Part shown: positions 7,719 to 17,062 of the stretch, one piece after another
Numbering within the stretch: the first letter of the stretch is position 1
Layout: each line of letters starts with the position of its first letter
Assembly (NCBI GenBank): GCA_005888335.1
Contig: VAWY01000065.1
Span: 1 to 45,173, forward strand
Direction of reading: 5' to 3'
DNA: 45,173 nt
Origin: Actinomycetota bacterium
GTDB taxonomy: Bacteria; Actinomycetota; Thermoleophilia; Solirubrobacterales; Solirubrobacteraceae
Translations under genes and position numbers: made by a program
Notes under the pieces: model-generated
Seen by the model: only the letters and a program-made list of their open reading frames with translations
Told to the model about the DNA's origin: nothing
Databases searched by the model: none

Positions 7719-8702
7719 TCAGAACCCCGCCCGCGGGTGGCCGCCGGCGCGCGGTCCGCGCCACGGCCGCGCGGGGACGGCGTCCTCGATCGGCACCACG
7801 GCCCGCTCGCGCAGCGCACGGCGCTCGCGCACGAAGGCGGGCAGGAGCGGCGCCGCGGCGAGCGCGCCGCGCACGAAGGCGCCCAGCCGGCGCCCGCGCG
7901 CCGCCGCGACCAGCCAGGCGAACTGGCGGTACGCGACCGGGCCGGCCCACCAGCGCGCCGGAAAGGCGCGCGCGCAGAGCAGCAGCGTGTTGCGCTCGAC
8001 CCACGTCGCGACGGGCCGGTCGAGGCCGGCCGCCGACCCGCCGCCCCAGTGGCGGGCGACCGCCGGCTCGTAGCGGCAGCGCCAGCCGGCGAGGCGCAGG
8101 CGCAGCCCGAGGTCGACGTCCTCGAGGTACGCGACGAAGCGCTCGTCGAAGCCGCCGACCGCCGCCACCGCCGCGCGGCGGTACAGCGCCGCCCCCGCGC
8201 ACGCCGAGAACACCTCGCCGGGCGCGTCCCAGCGGCCGTCGTCGGGGCGGCCGTGGCCGCGCTGCTCGCAGACGCCGTCGCGGCGCAGGACGTCGCCGCA
8301 GTCGTCGAGCAGGGCCGGCGGGCCGGGTTCCCGCAGCGAGACCATCTTGCTGGCGACCGCCGCGGCGCCGGCGTCGGCCTCGAGCGCGGCCGCGGTGCGC
8401 GCCAGCCAGTCGGGCGCGAGCTCGACGTCGGTGTTGACGAGCGCCACGGCGTCGCAGTCCGGGGCGACCGCGGCGAGGCCCTCGTTCGCCGCGGCGGCGA
8501 ACCCCCGCCGGCGGCCCAGCGCCAGCACCCGCACCGCCGGCCAGTCGCGCGCCAGCGCCTCCCGCGACCCGTCGGTCGAGCCGTCGTCGACGACGAGGAC
8601 CGTGTCGAACGGACGCGTCTGCGCCGCCAGCGCGCGCAGGCAGCCGTCGAGCCAGCGCCGCCCGTTGTGGTTGGGGACGACCGCGGCGGCCTTCAACCTC
8701 AA
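7719..8702 (-). CDS. GT2-family glycosyltransferase (rhamnosyltransferase-like)
   Basis: A 327-residue cytoplasmic inverting glycosyltransferase of the GT-A fold. It has the nucleotide-binding start VVPNHNGRRWLDGCLRAL, VVDDGSTDGSREAL, the metal-binding NTDVEL (DxD equivalent), ACAGAALYRR and the acceptor-side YLEDVDLGLRLRLAGWRC with the catalytic ED. This order is typical of WbbL-like rhamnosyltransferases. No ATG or GTG is near the conserved start. The TTG at 8702 overlaps the stop of the upstream GT4 gene (TTGA), implying coupling; a TTG at 8696 is the alternative. The C-terminal 60 residues are Arg/Ala-rich with amphipathic helices that could contact the membrane. Confidence 0.85.
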   Translation of the reverse strand: MRLKAAAVVPNHNGRRWLDGCLRALAAQTRPFDTVLVVDDGSTDGSREALARDWPAVRVLALGRRRGFAAAANEGLAAVAPDCDAVALVNTDVELAPDWLARTAAALEADAGAAAVASKMVSLREPGPPALLDDCGDVLRRDGVCEQRGHGRPDDGRWDAPGEVFSACAGAALYRRAAVAAVGGFDERFVAYLEDVDLGLRLRLAGWRCRYEPAVARHWGGGSAAGLDRPVATWVERNTLLLCARAFPARWWAGPVAYRQFAWLVAAARGRRLGAFVRGALAAAPLLPAFVRERRALRERAVVPIEDAVPARPWRGPRAGGHPRAGF

Positions 8703-9853
8703 CTCGGCAGCGCGAGCCCGCGCGCCGGGCGCCGCCGCCGCTCGCGCGGCGCGCGCTCCGCGGCGCACGCCTCGGCGACGATCGCGCGCAGGCCGTGGCG
8801 GAAGTGGCCGACGTCGAAGCGCTCGGCGTTGGCCCGGCACGCCCCCGGGTCGACGGCGAGCGCGTCGAACGCCTCGACGACCTCCGCCAGCGCGCCGGGA
8901 TCGGGGCGGTCGTAGAAGGCGCCCGTCAGGCCCTCGAGGACGGTCTCGCGCACGCCGCCCTCCGCGAGGGCGATGACCGGCCGTCCGGCCGCCTGCGCCT
9001 CGACGGCGGCGATCCCGAACTCCTCGGTCGCGGTCACGACGAGCGCCCGCCCGCGCGCGAGCAGCTCGGCGGCGCGCCCGTCGCTGACCCGGCCCTCGAA
9101 GCGCACGGTCGGGCCGGCGAGGCGCCGCAGCCGCCGCTCGTCGGGCCCGTTGCCGATCACGACGAGCGGCCGTCGCAACCGGTTGAACGCCTCGATCGCC
9201 AGGCCGATGCGCTTGTGGTGCATGAGCTCGGAGAGCACGACGTACTCCTCGCCGACCGACCCCGGCGCGCCCACGCGGAAGCGCTCGAGCTCGACCGGCG
9301 GATAGAGCACCGTCGCGTCGCGCGAGAAGTAGCGGCGCACCCGCCGCGCGGTCGTCAGCGAGTTCGCGATGTAGCGGTCCACCTTCTGGGCGGCGATCCA
9401 GTCCCACTGGCGCCAGCGCTGGAAGACGGCGCCGAGCGCCGCGCGCTCGAGCGCCCCGCGCTCGCGCAGCGTCTCCTCCCGCGCGTTCCAGGCGTAGCGG
9501 AACGGGTTGTGGCAGTAGCAGACGTGGACCGCCTCCTCGTCGACGATCACCCCGTGCGCCCACGCGCTCGAGCTCGAGATGACGAGGTCGTAGCCGCGCA
9601 GGTCGAGCGACTCCATCGCGTACGGGTAGAGCGGCAGCAGCGCCCGGAACGTGCGGGCGGTCGGCCGCAGCCGCTGCAGGAACGACGTCGTGACCCGGCG
9701 ATGACCGAAGCGACCCTCGGTACCCGCCTCGTCGTAGACGGCGGTGAAAAGGTCGGCCTCGGGATAGAGGTCGCATATGGCGGCGAAGACCCGCTCCGCG
9801 CCGCGTATGTCGAGCAGGAAGTCGTGGACGAGCGCGACCCGGCGGTGCTTCAT
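8699..9853 (-). CDS. GT4-family glycosyltransferase
   Basis: A 384-residue GT-B retaining glycosyltransferase. The N-terminal domain opens with VALVHDFLLDIRGAERVF, where the G-G/A-E loop contacts the acceptor, and has VCYCHNPFRYAW as in WbaZ-like mannosyltransferases. The C-terminal nucleotide-sugar domain shows VVLSELMHHKRIGLAIEAF and the EX7E motif in EEFGIAAVEAQAAGRPVI. The most similar well-known group is mannosyl-/glucosyltransferases acting on lipid-linked repeat units (family knowledge). ATG 9853 is used, 28 nt from the divergent glycoside hydrolase, so the two promoters must overlap. The gene overlaps the downstream GT2 by 4 nt. Confidence 0.87.
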   Translation of the reverse strand: MKHRRVALVHDFLLDIRGAERVFAAICDLYPEADLFTAVYDEAGTEGRFGHRRVTTSFLQRLRPTARTFRALLPLYPYAMESLDLRGYDLVISSSSAWAHGVIVDEEAVHVCYCHNPFRYAWNAREETLRERGALERAALGAVFQRWRQWDWIAAQKVDRYIANSLTTARRVRRYFSRDATVLYPPVELERFRVGAPGSVGEEYVVLSELMHHKRIGLAIEAFNRLRRPLVVIGNGPDERRLRRLAGPTVRFEGRVSDGRAAELLARGRALVVTATEEFGIAAVEAQAAGRPVIALAEGGVRETVLEGLTGAFYDRPDPGALAEVVEAFDALAVDPGACRANAERFDVGHFRHGLRAIVAEACAAERAPRERRRRPARGLALPS

Positions 9854-9881
9854 GCGCGCGGCACCCTATCCGGAGGCTAGG

Positions 9882-11030
9882 TTGGCAGGCGCCGTGCGCG
9901 CCCTGCTGCTCTGCGCCCTCGTTTTCCTCCTGACCGCCGCGCCCGCGGGGGCCGCCGGGCGCCAGGTGCCGCACGGGTTCTTCGGCGTCATGGCCGACGG
10001 CGTGCTGCTCGAGCGCACCGACGCCCAGCTGGCCCACGAGTTCGACGTCATGCGGGCCAGCGGCGTCGAGTCCGTGCGCATCGTCGTCTACTGGTCCGAC
10101 CTGCAGCCGACCCCGCCCGGGTCGGCCGTGCCCGACGGGTGGCGAGCGGGCCGCGGCGGTGTCCCGACGACCTTCGCCGTCACCGACCGCCTCTTCGAGC
10201 AGGCCGCCCGGCACGGGATGACCGTCCTGCCCGTCGTGCTGCGCTCGCCCCAGTGGGCGCTCGAGAACCCCTGGTACACCGCGCCCCCGAAGCGCGACGT
10301 CGACTACACGAACTTCCTCGGCACGCTGATCGACCGCTACGGGCCGCACGGGTCGTTCTGGCGCGAGCACCGCGACGTCCCGCGCCGCCCCCAGCGCGAC
10401 TGGCAGATCTGGAACGAGCCCAACATCGACCGGTACTGGGGCTCGCCGGTCCCGTTCCCCCACCGCTACGCGCAGCTGCTGCGCGCGTCCTACCGGGCGA
10501 TCAAGAAGGCCGACCCCGGCGCCCGCGTCGTGCTCACCGGCTTCGCGAACTTCTCGTGGCGCGCGCTCGCCCAGGCCTATCGCGCCGGCATCAAGGGCTA
10601 CTTCGACCTCGCCGCGGTGCACCCGTTCTCCGCCCACCTCAAGAACGTGCTCGAGATCGTGCGCCTGAACCGCGAGGTCATGGCGCGCTACGGCGATGCG
10701 CGCAAGGACATCGCGATCTCCGAGCTGACCTGGCCCTCGGCCAAGGGCAAGACGGTCAACCACGGCATCTGGGAGACGACCGAGGGCGGCCAGGCCGTGC
10801 GCCTGCGCGCCGCGTTCGACGCGCTGCTGCGGGAGCGCGTGCGCTGGCGCATCGAGCGCATGACCTGGTCGACGTGGCTGACGCCCGACGCCAACTCGCC
10901 GAACTCGTTCGACTGGTCGGGCCTGCGCAAGCTCGATCCCGCGGACCCGTCCGGCGAGCCGATCGACAAGCCCGCGCTGGCGGCCTACCGCGCGATCGCG
11001 CTGCGCATGGAGGGCCGCGCCCGCGGATGA
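9882..11030 (+). CDS. secreted TIM-barrel glycoside hydrolase
   Basis: A 382-residue exported enzyme with a signal peptide to about residue 25 (LLLCALVFLLTAAPAGAAG), then a beta/alpha barrel of clan GH-A type. The acid/base Glu179 sits in IWNEPN after a beta strand, and the nucleophile candidate Glu281 is in AISELTW. This pairing matches GH39/GH5-like enzymes. TTG 9882 was chosen because CGGAGG lies 5 nt upstream; GTG 9894 would be too far from it. It starts a three-gene operon with GT4 and GT2, joined by ATGA overlaps. A glycosidase coupled to transferases suggests trimming or release of the polymer built here (inference). The substrate cannot be read from sequence. Confidence 0.8.
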   Translation: MAGAVRALLLCALVFLLTAAPAGAAGRQVPHGFFGVMADGVLLERTDAQLAHEFDVMRASGVESVRIVVYWSDLQPTPPGSAVPDGWRAGRGGVPTTFAVTDRLFEQAARHGMTVLPVVLRSPQWALENPWYTAPPKRDVDYTNFLGTLIDRYGPHGSFWREHRDVPRRPQRDWQIWNEPNIDRYWGSPVPFPHRYAQLLRASYRAIKKADPGARVVLTGFANFSWRALAQAYRAGIKGYFDLAAVHPFSAHLKNVLEIVRLNREVMARYGDARKDIAISELTWPSAKGKTVNHGIWETTEGGQAVRLRAAFDALLRERVRWRIERMTWSTWLTPDANSPNSFDWSGLRKLDPADPSGEPIDKPALAAYRAIALRMEGRARG

Positions 11031-12076
11031 TCGTCGCCGTCGACGCGCGAGCGCTGGCGGGCGCGCCGCGCGGGGTCGCCCGCTACACGCGCGAGCTGGT
11101 CGGGGCGCTCGCGGCGGCTTTCCCCGACGACGAGTACCGCCTCGTCGTCCCCGGCCGCCGGGCCGTGGACGCCCTCGCCGCGGCCAACGTCGCGACCGTG
11201 CGCCCGCGCCCGCCCGGCCGCGTGGTGCACGGCGTGGCCGCCGTCGCGCGCCGGCCGCGGCTGGCGCGGCTCGCCGGGCGCGACGCCCGGGTCGCCTGGC
11301 TGCCGGCGCCCGCGCCGGTCGCCGTCGGTGACATCCCGTACGTCGTCACCGTCCACGACCTCTCGTGGGAGGAGCGCCCGGCCGACTTCACGGCTTACGA
11401 GCGCGCCTGGCACGCGCTCGCCCGCCCGCGCGCCCTGGCGCGAGGCGCCGCCGCCGTGGTCGCCGACGCCGAGCCCACGCGGGCGGCGCTGCTGGAGCGC
11501 TGGCGCCTCGACCCCGCGCGCGTCCGCGTCGTCAGCCCAGGCGTGCCGGCGCCCGCGGCGCCGCGCGGCGCGAACCGCTTCGGCCGCTACGTCCTCTACG
11601 TCGGGGCCCTCGAGCCGCGCAAGGCGCCCGAGCTCTTGCTCGGCGCGTTCGCCCGCGCCCGCGCCCGGGGACTGGACGCCGACCTCGTCGTCGCGGGCAC
11701 CGGGCGCCGCGCGCGAGCCCTCGCCGGCCGGCCCGGCGTGCACCTGCTCGGAGCCGTCTCGGACGCCGAGCTCGAGGGGCTCTACACCCATGCCCTCGCG
11801 GTCGTGCTGCCGTCGTGGCTGGAGGGCTACGGGCTGCCGCCGCTCGAGGCGCTCGCTCGCGGGACCCCGGCGATCGTCGCCGACCTGCGGGTCTACGACG
11901 GGACGCTGGGCGGCGCTGCGCTGCGCTTCGCGCCCGGCGACGCGGCCGCGCTGGCCGACGCGCTCGTCCGGGTGGAGGGCGAGCGCGACCGGCTGCTCGC
12001 CGCGGCGCCGCCGCTGCCGGCGTGGGTCGACGCCGCCCGGGCGCTGCACGCGATCCTCGCCGACGCGGCCGGATGA
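11027..12076 (+). CDS. GT4-family glycosyltransferase
   Basis: A 349-residue GT-B glycosyltransferase. The N-terminus reads MIVAVDARALAGAPRGVARYTRELV, the small-residue loop typical of mannosyl-/rhamnosyl-type GT4 enzymes. VVTVHDLSWEERP follows, and the C-terminal domain has YVLYVGALEPRKAPELLLGAF and the EX7E motif in LEGYGLPPLEALARGTPAIV. The ATG lies inside the stop of the glycoside hydrolase (ATGA), and the stop overlaps the next ATG in the same way. It is translated as the middle gene of a tightly coupled trio. The sugar specificity is not deducible. Confidence 0.88.
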   Translation: MIVAVDARALAGAPRGVARYTRELVGALAAAFPDDEYRLVVPGRRAVDALAAANVATVRPRPPGRVVHGVAAVARRPRLARLAGRDARVAWLPAPAPVAVGDIPYVVTVHDLSWEERPADFTAYERAWHALARPRALARGAAAVVADAEPTRAALLERWRLDPARVRVVSPGVPAPAAPRGANRFGRYVLYVGALEPRKAPELLLGAFARARARGLDADLVVAGTGRRARALAGRPGVHLLGAVSDAELEGLYTHALAVVLPSWLEGYGLPPLEALARGTPAIVADLRVYDGTLGGAALRFAPGDAAALADALVRVEGERDRLLAAAPPLPAWVDAARALHAILADAAG

Positions 12077-12948
12077 GCGACTTCACGATCGTCTGCGTCC
12101 TGCACGACTCGCGCGACGACCTCGCGCGGCTGCTGGACTCGCTCGACCGCCACCTCGCGCAGCGGCCGCCGCTCGTGGTCGTCGACTCGGGGTCGCGCGA
12201 CGGCGGCCCCGACCTCGCGCGCGAGCGCGGCGCCGAGGTGGTCGTCCTCGATGGCAACCCGGGCTTCGGCGCGGCCAACAACGCCGGGCTGGCGCGCGTG
12301 CAGACCGGCGTGACCGTGCTGCTCAACCCCGACGTCGAGCTGCTCGACGGCGGCTCCCTCGAGCGCCTGGCGTCGCGCGCCGCCGAGCGCGACGCGCTGG
12401 TCGCGCCGCGCCTGCTCAACCCCGACGGCAGCGTCCAGAAGACCGCGCATCGCGTGCCCGGGACCGCCGGCGCGCTGCTGCTCGTCGGCGCTCCGCTCCT
12501 CCCGCGGCCGGCGCGGCTCCGCGCCGAGCCGTGGCGCGCGCAGCGCCCGCGCGACGTCGGCTGGGCCGTGGCCGCCGCGCTCGCCGGGCGGACGGCCACG
12601 CTGCGCCGCCTCGGGCCGTTCGACCCGAGCGCGTTCCTGCTCTACGAGGACCTCGACCTCTGCCTGCGCGCCCGCGCCGCGGGCGTGCCGACCGAGCTGC
12701 GCCCCGAGCTCGTGCTGCGCCACCGCGGCGGCCACGCGGTCAACCGCGCGGGCGAGCCGCTCGGCGCGCACGCGCAACGCCGCCGGGAGGTCGTGCTCGC
12801 CCGGCTCGGCCGCCGCGCGCTCGCCCTCGACGACGCCGCCCAGGCGCTCACCTTCGCGACGCGTATCGGCGCGCGCGCCGCCCTGCGCCGCGACGCCACG
12901 CGCGAGCGCGGCCAGCTCGCCGCGCTGCGCAACGCCCGGCGCGGGTAG
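12073..12948 (+). CDS. GT2-family glycosyltransferase
   Basis: A 291-residue GT-A enzyme with TIVCVLHDSRDDLARLLDSL, VVDSGSRDGGPDLA, GNPGFGAANNAGL, the metal site LLNPDVELLD, VGWAVAAALAGRTATLRRLGPFD and FLLYEDLDLCLRARAAG (catalytic ED). This layout again matches WbbL-like rhamnosyltransferases. The ATG overlaps the GT4 stop (ATGA). It ends 26 nt before the convergent frameshifted repeat gene. The C-terminal third is Arg/Ala-rich without a membrane helix. It is probably the last gene of the hydrolase-GT4-GT2 operon. Confidence 0.87.
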   Translation: MSDFTIVCVLHDSRDDLARLLDSLDRHLAQRPPLVVVDSGSRDGGPDLARERGAEVVVLDGNPGFGAANNAGLARVQTGVTVLLNPDVELLDGGSLERLASRAAERDALVAPRLLNPDGSVQKTAHRVPGTAGALLLVGAPLLPRPARLRAEPWRAQRPRDVGWAVAAALAGRTATLRRLGPFDPSAFLLYEDLDLCLRARAAGVPTELRPELVLRHRGGHAVNRAGEPLGAHAQRRREVVLARLGRRALALDDAAQALTFATRIGARAALRRDATRERGQLAALRNARRG

Positions 12949-12974
12949 CGGTCCGCGGCGCGCGGCGGCCGACG

Positions 12975-14553
12975 TCACGGCGGCGCGCGCAGCGCGGCGA
13001 GGACCGCCTGCGTGCGCTCGCCGGTGCGCGCCACCCAGGCGGCCAGCGCCTCGCCGGTCCGCGGGTCGAGGCCGACCGTCGGCGTCGCGACCTCGCGGTA
13101 CGGCGGGCTGACCGTCTCGGGCGGCCCGAAGTCGCTCCCGGCGGCTGCCCGGACCGCGGCGAAGACCTGCGGCGAGGGCGTGTCGAGCGGCGGTGACCAG
13201 ACCGCCACCGCCGCGCCACCCGCGCCGGCGGCAGCGCCGCCGAGGACCGCGTCGGCGGCGGGGTCGGAGACCGTCTGGCCGACGCGCGAAGCGACGTCGA
13301 CCTGCGCGCGCGCGCCGCCGACATGCGCTCGGCCGACGCGCGCGCCCAGGTCGGCGTGCGCGCGCGCGCCGCCGACATGCGCTCGGCCGACGCGTGCGCC
13401 CAGGTCGGCGTGCGCGCGCGCCGCCGACATGCGCTCGGCCAACGCGTGCGCCCAGGTCGGCGTGCGCGCGCGCGCCGCCGACATGCGCTCGGCCAACGCG
13501 CGCGCCCAGGTCGGCGTGCGCGCGCGCGCCGCCGACATGCGCTCGGCCAACGCGTGCGCCCAGGTCGGCGGCGCGGGCGACGAAGCGCCCGTCCTGGCGC
13601 CCGGTCCAGCCGGCGACGCCGGTGCCGTCGGGGGCCAGCGCCACGTGGACGGCGGCGCCCTGGGGCGCCCGCTCGGCGAACGTCTCGAGCGCGCGAGCCG
13701 TGTGGAACGACCGCCCGCCGGCGCTGCGCACCGCGAGGCGGACGACCGCCGGGCCGTTGCTCCCACCCTCGGTCAGCTCCTGCGCGAACCAGCCGACCGC
13801 GAAGCTGCCGTCGCCGCCGGCGGCGACGTCGATCTGGGTATGGCCCTCGGCCGCCGCGCCGAGGATCTGCGGCGGCGTCCACACGTGCCCGGGCACGCGC
13901 CGGCGGACCTCGAGGCGCCCGCCGCGCTCGTAGGCGACGACGATCTCCCCGCGCGGCCCGACCGCGGCGCCGACCGCCGTGGGGCTCGCCCGCCCGGCGA
14001 TCGTCACCGGGCGGGCGAACGAGCCGCCCGCGGGGCGGCGCACCACGCGGACCACGCGCTTGCGCACGACCGGGCCCCGCCGGACGTTCTGCACGTAGGC
14101 GACGGCAGCGTCGCCGCGGGCGTCGACCGCCGGCGAGTAGCGAAGGACGTCCTCGCCCGGGGCGAGGCGCCGCACCGCCCCGAGGCCGGCGTCGAGGCTG
14201 CCGAAGCGGGCCCGCAGCTCGAACGGCAGGCCGCGCTGCGTCTGGCTGACGACGAGCAGGCGAGAGCCGGCGTACGTGAGCACCCGCGTGGCGGGGTCGG
14301 TGGTCGTGGTCTGCGTCGCCGCGAACGCCGCGTCCTGGCCCGGCCGGGCACGCGCGAGGCCGAGGACCGAGCCGCGCTCGATGCCGACGCCGTAGGCGAC
14401 GACCGCGTCGCCGGCGCCCGCGAAGGCGACCTGCGGCCGGAAGACGAAGCGGGCGTCGCCGGTCAGCGACACGGGCGCGCTCCACTGCGCGGCAGCGCCG
14501 GCCGGGGAGGCGAACGCCGCGGCGACGGCGAGGACGAGGGCGGCGCGGAGCAT
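12975..14553 (-). pseudogene. secreted beta-propeller-like protein, frameshifted within a 54-nt repeat array
   Basis: ATG 14553 begins a signal peptide (LVLAVAAAFASPAGAAA), then repeated beta-strand units of the kind GDAVVAYGVG, RGDAAVAYVQN, RGEIVVAYERG and DGSFAVGWFAQ, as in exo-alpha-sialidase/propeller-like proteins. After GRFVARAADLG comes an 18-residue repeat (ARVGRAHVGGARAHADLG). Copies 5, 4 and 3 are in frame with the start. Copies 2 and 1, and the C-terminal VDVASRVGQTVSDPAADAV...LAALRAPP, are in another frame. Copy 3 is 2 nt short in its CG run; restoring 2 nt gives one reading of 526 residues with all repeats in phase. As written, translation runs on out of frame beyond 12975. This is a real frameshift, a phase-variable site or a sequencing error. 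Confidence 0.7.
13303..13570. repeat. five-copy 54-nt tandem repeat, one copy 52 nt
   Basis: Copies are 13303-13356, 13357-13410, 13411-13462, 13463-13516 and 13517-13570. Each carries a GC dinucleotide run, then GCCGACATGCGCTCGGCC, then GCGCCCAGGTCGGCG. Only the third copy is short, losing one CG step of the dinucleotide run. Point differences (CGACGC against CAACGC, and CGCGCG against CGTGCG) show some divergence between copies. There are no unique spacers, so it is not a CRISPR array. It encodes an 18-residue repeat in the minus-strand gene. Confidence 0.95.
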
Positions 14554-14595
14554 GTGCCGCTGAAACGCCCCGCGGCGGCGAGGGTCGCGGCGCCC

Positions 14596-15291
14596 TCAGA
14601 ACAGCCCGAGCTGGTGCGCCAGCGGCGCCTCGACCTCCGGCACCGCGCGCACCTCGGGCTCGACGGGCACGAGGACCGGCTCGGGCGGCGCCGGCTGCTC
14701 GGGAACCGGCAGGGCGAGCAGCTCGGGGATGCGCGCAAAGTCCTCGCGCAGCACCTCGAGCATGCGCGGCGTGTAGAGCGCCGCGGCGGGGTGATAGAGC
14801 GGGTACAGGCGCACCGTCCGGCGGCCGATCACGCGGACCTCCTCGCGCCCGTGCACGCGTGTGATGCCCGCGTTGTCGCCGCGCAGCAGCTTCGTCGCGA
14901 AGTTGCCGAGCGTGCACACCACGCGCGGCTCGAGGAGCTCGAGCTCGCGCATCAGGTAGTCCTGGCAGTTCTCGATCTCGACCGGGTGCGGATCGCGGTT
15001 GCCGGGAGGGCGGCACAGCAGGACGTTCGAGATGAAGACGTCCGCGCGCTCGAGCCCCACTTCGAGCAGCAGCTGGTCGAGCAGCTTGCCGGCCTGGCCG
15101 ACGAATGGGCGGCCCATCCGGTCCTCGTTGGCGCCGGGCGCCTCGCCGACGAACATCAGGTCGGCGTCCGCGTTGCCCGCCCCGAACACGACCTGCGTGC
15201 GCGTCGCCGCCAGCTCCGGGCACTTCGCGCAGCCGCGCGCCTGCTCGTAGACCAGCTTGAGCGCCTCGCGGCGCTCCTCCTTCGACGGCAT
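14596..15291 (-). CDS. family-4 uracil-DNA glycosylase (Fe-S type)
   Basis: A 231-residue enzyme that removes uracil from DNA at the start of base-excision repair. The family-4 hallmarks are present: a [4Fe-4S] ligand set Cys21-x2-Cys24, Cys93 and Cys109 ([24 protein letters not shown]); active-site motif GEAPGANED with Glu50 in place of a family-1 Asp; [13 protein letters not shown]; and HPAA with His167. ATG 15291 gives the usual N-terminus. The C-terminal 30 residues are Pro/Val/Glu-rich and probably disordered. It stands alone between the broken repeat gene and the divergent pantothenate operon. No LexA box was seen upstream. Confidence 0.92.
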   Translation of the reverse strand: MPSKEERREALKLVYEQARGCAKCPELAATRTQVVFGAGNADADLMFVGEAPGANEDRMGRPFVGQAGKLLDQLLLEVGLERADVFISNVLLCRPPGNRDPHPVEIENCQDYLMRELELLEPRVVCTLGNFATKLLRGDNAGITRVHGREEVRVIGRRTVRLYPLYHPAAALYTPRMLEVLREDFARIPELLALPVPEQPAPPEPVLVPVEPEVRAVPEVEAPLAHQLGLF

Positions 15292-15465
15292 GCCCGGAGG
15301 GTAGACCGGCGGGCGGATGGGGTAACCCGCACGCCGCCGCGTGGTACCTTTTTCTGACGCGGCCGTCACCTTCGGGGCCGGACCGTTTCCGACGTTCTTC
15401 GCCGGGAGAAAGACCGACACCAGCAGATCGCGACCGGCATCCCCTTTCGGGAGCTGGACCGAGAG

Positions 15466-16218
15466 ATGGACACCCAACCCCCTCCCCTGCGCTGCGCGGT
15501 CGTGGGCCGCGGAAGAATGGGCCGCGCGCTCAGTGCCGCGCTCGGCCTCGACGCCCCGCTGGGCCGCGGCGCCGACACCTCCGATGCAGACGTCGTCCTG
15601 CTCGCCGTGCCCGACGGCGAGATCGCCGCCGCCGCCGCTGCCGTCGCCCCCGGCCGTCTCGTCGGCCACCTCAGCGGCGCGACCACGCTCGCCCCGCTCG
15701 CCCCGCACGAGGCCTTCAGCCTGCACCCTCTGATGACGGTGAGCGGTGCGGGCGATCAGCAGCTCCTTCGCGGACGCGCTGCTGGCGCGGCGGGCGCCTC
15801 GTTCGCCGGCGCGACCGCGGCGATCGCCGGCAGCAGCGACCGCGCGCTCGGCCTCGCCCGCTCGCTGGCCGAGCGGCTCGGGATGCGCCCGGTCGAGGTC
15901 GCCGACGGCGACCGCGCCGCCTACCACGCCGCCGCGTCGATCGCCGCGAACTTCGTCGTGACGCTCGAGGGCGCGGCCGAGCGCCTCGCCGCGACCGCCG
16001 GCGTCGACCGCGCAGCGCTCGTCCCGCTCGTCCGCGCGGCGGTCGAGAACTGGGCGGCGCTTGGCGCCGAGCGCGCGCTCACCGGCCCCATCGCGCGCGG
16101 GGACGCGGCGACCGTGGAGCGCCAGCGCGAGGCCGTCGCCGAGCGATGTCCGGAGGCGCTCGAGCTGTTCGACGCGCTGGCGCAGGCGACCCACAACCTC
16201 GCGAGCGTGCGCGCGTGA
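15466..16218 (+). CDS. Rossmann-like/DUF2520 protein, candidate ketopantoate reductase
   Basis: A 250-residue protein with an N-terminal Rossmann segment (RCAVVGRGRMGRAL, then VVLLAVPDGEI, a ProC/6PGDH-like pattern), and a helical C-terminal half (HEAFSLHPLMTV, YHAAASIAANFVVTL) typical of DUF2520/COG5495. It leads the pan operon: the stop overlaps the panC start as GTGA. Pantothenate synthesis needs an NADPH ketopantoate reductase between PanB and PanC, and no panE or ilvC is in the window. A DUF2520-type enzyme called PanG has been described as an alternative reductase (recalled, not checked). The role here is thus supported by fold and operon position but not proven. ATG 15466 has GAGAG just upstream. 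Confidence 0.75.
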   Translation: MDTQPPPLRCAVVGRGRMGRALSAALGLDAPLGRGADTSDADVVLLAVPDGEIAAAAAAVAPGRLVGHLSGATTLAPLAPHEAFSLHPLMTVSGAGDQQLLRGRAAGAAGASFAGATAAIAGSSDRALGLARSLAERLGMRPVEVADGDRAAYHAAASIAANFVVTLEGAAERLAATAGVDRAALVPLVRAAVENWAALGAERALTGPIARGDAATVERQREAVAERCPEALELFDALAQATHNLASVRA

Positions 16219-17057
16219 GGACCCTGCGCACCGCCTCCGAGGTCCGCGCCGCGCTGGCCGGCCCGCGCCGCGAGGGCCGCGCCATCGGCCTGGTGCCGAC
16301 GATGGGCGCGCTGCACGAGGGCCACCTCGCGCTGATCCGCGCCGCCCGCGCCGGGTGCGACGAGGTCGTCGTCTCGCTGTTCGTCAACCCCGCGCAGTTC
16401 AACGAGGCCGCCGACCTGGCCGCCTACCCGCGCGACGAGGCGCGCGACGCGGCGCTGGCCGCCGAGGCGGGCGCCGACCTCCTCTTCGCCCCGCCGGTCG
16501 ACGAGATCTACCCGCCGGGCTTCGCCACGACGCTCCACGTCGGCGGTGTGAGCGAGCCGCTCGAGGGCGCGCACCGGCCCGGCCACTTCGACGGCGTGGC
16601 CACCGTCGTGACGAAGCTGCTGACCATCGTCGCGCCCGACGTCGCGTACTTCGGGCAGAAGGACGCCCAGCAGCTCGCCGTCGTGCGCCGGCTCGTGCGC
16701 GACCTCGACCTGCCGGCCCGCATCGAGGCGGTGCCAACGGTGCGCGAGCCCGACGGCCTCGCGCTGTCGAGCCGCAACGTCCGCCTGGGAGGCGACGAGC
16801 GCCGCCGCGCGCTCGCCCTCAAGCGCGGCCTCGACGCCGCCTCGCACGCCGCCCGCAACGGCGGCGACCTCGCCGCCGCGCGGACGGCCGGCATCGCGGC
16901 CATGCGTGAGCTCGGCGTCGAGCCCGAGTACCTCGCGCTCGTCGACCCCCAGACCTTTGCGCCGGCGGAGGCGCTCGACGGCGAGGTCCTCGTCGCCGTC
17001 GCCGCCCGCGTCGGCGAGACCCGGCTCATCGACAACACGATCATCGGGAGGCCCTGA
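16215..17057 (+). CDS. panC: pantothenate synthetase
   Basis: A 280-residue enzyme that joins pantoate and beta-alanine using ATP. It has the nucleotidyltransferase signature [14 protein letters not shown] (His34 and His37), [21 protein letters not shown], the [19 protein letters not shown] segment and SSRNVRL, the KMSKS-equivalent loop. Length and motif order are normal for the family. GTG 16215 overlaps the preceding stop (GTGA), implying coupling with the DUF2520 gene; panD starts 5 nt after its stop. All residues expected for catalysis are visible. Confidence 0.95.
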   Translation: MRTLRTASEVRAALAGPRREGRAIGLVPTMGALHEGHLALIRAARAGCDEVVVSLFVNPAQFNEAADLAAYPRDEARDAALAAEAGADLLFAPPVDEIYPPGFATTLHVGGVSEPLEGAHRPGHFDGVATVVTKLLTIVAPDVAYFGQKDAQQLAVVRRLVRDLDLPARIEAVPTVREPDGLALSSRNVRLGGDERRRALALKRGLDAASHAARNGGDLAAARTAGIAAMRELGVEPEYLALVDPQTFAPAEALDGEVLVAVAARVGETRLIDNTIIGRP

Positions 17058-17062
17058 ACGCC

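Noticed and set aside
13303..13570. CRISPR-like repeat array
   Set aside because: Units are contiguous with no unique spacers and encode an in-frame protein repeat; no cas genes are nearby.
13012..15357. Plus-strand 781-codon frame with repeated ADMRSANA-type words
   Set aside because: The repeats are the antisense image of the 54-nt array, and the rest is antisense to the uracil-DNA glycosylase, whose catalytic motifs prove the minus strand.
15292..15465. RNA gene or small protein between UDG and the pan operon
   Set aside because: No tRNA-like fold, no start with a ribosome site other than that of 15466; treated as promoter region only.
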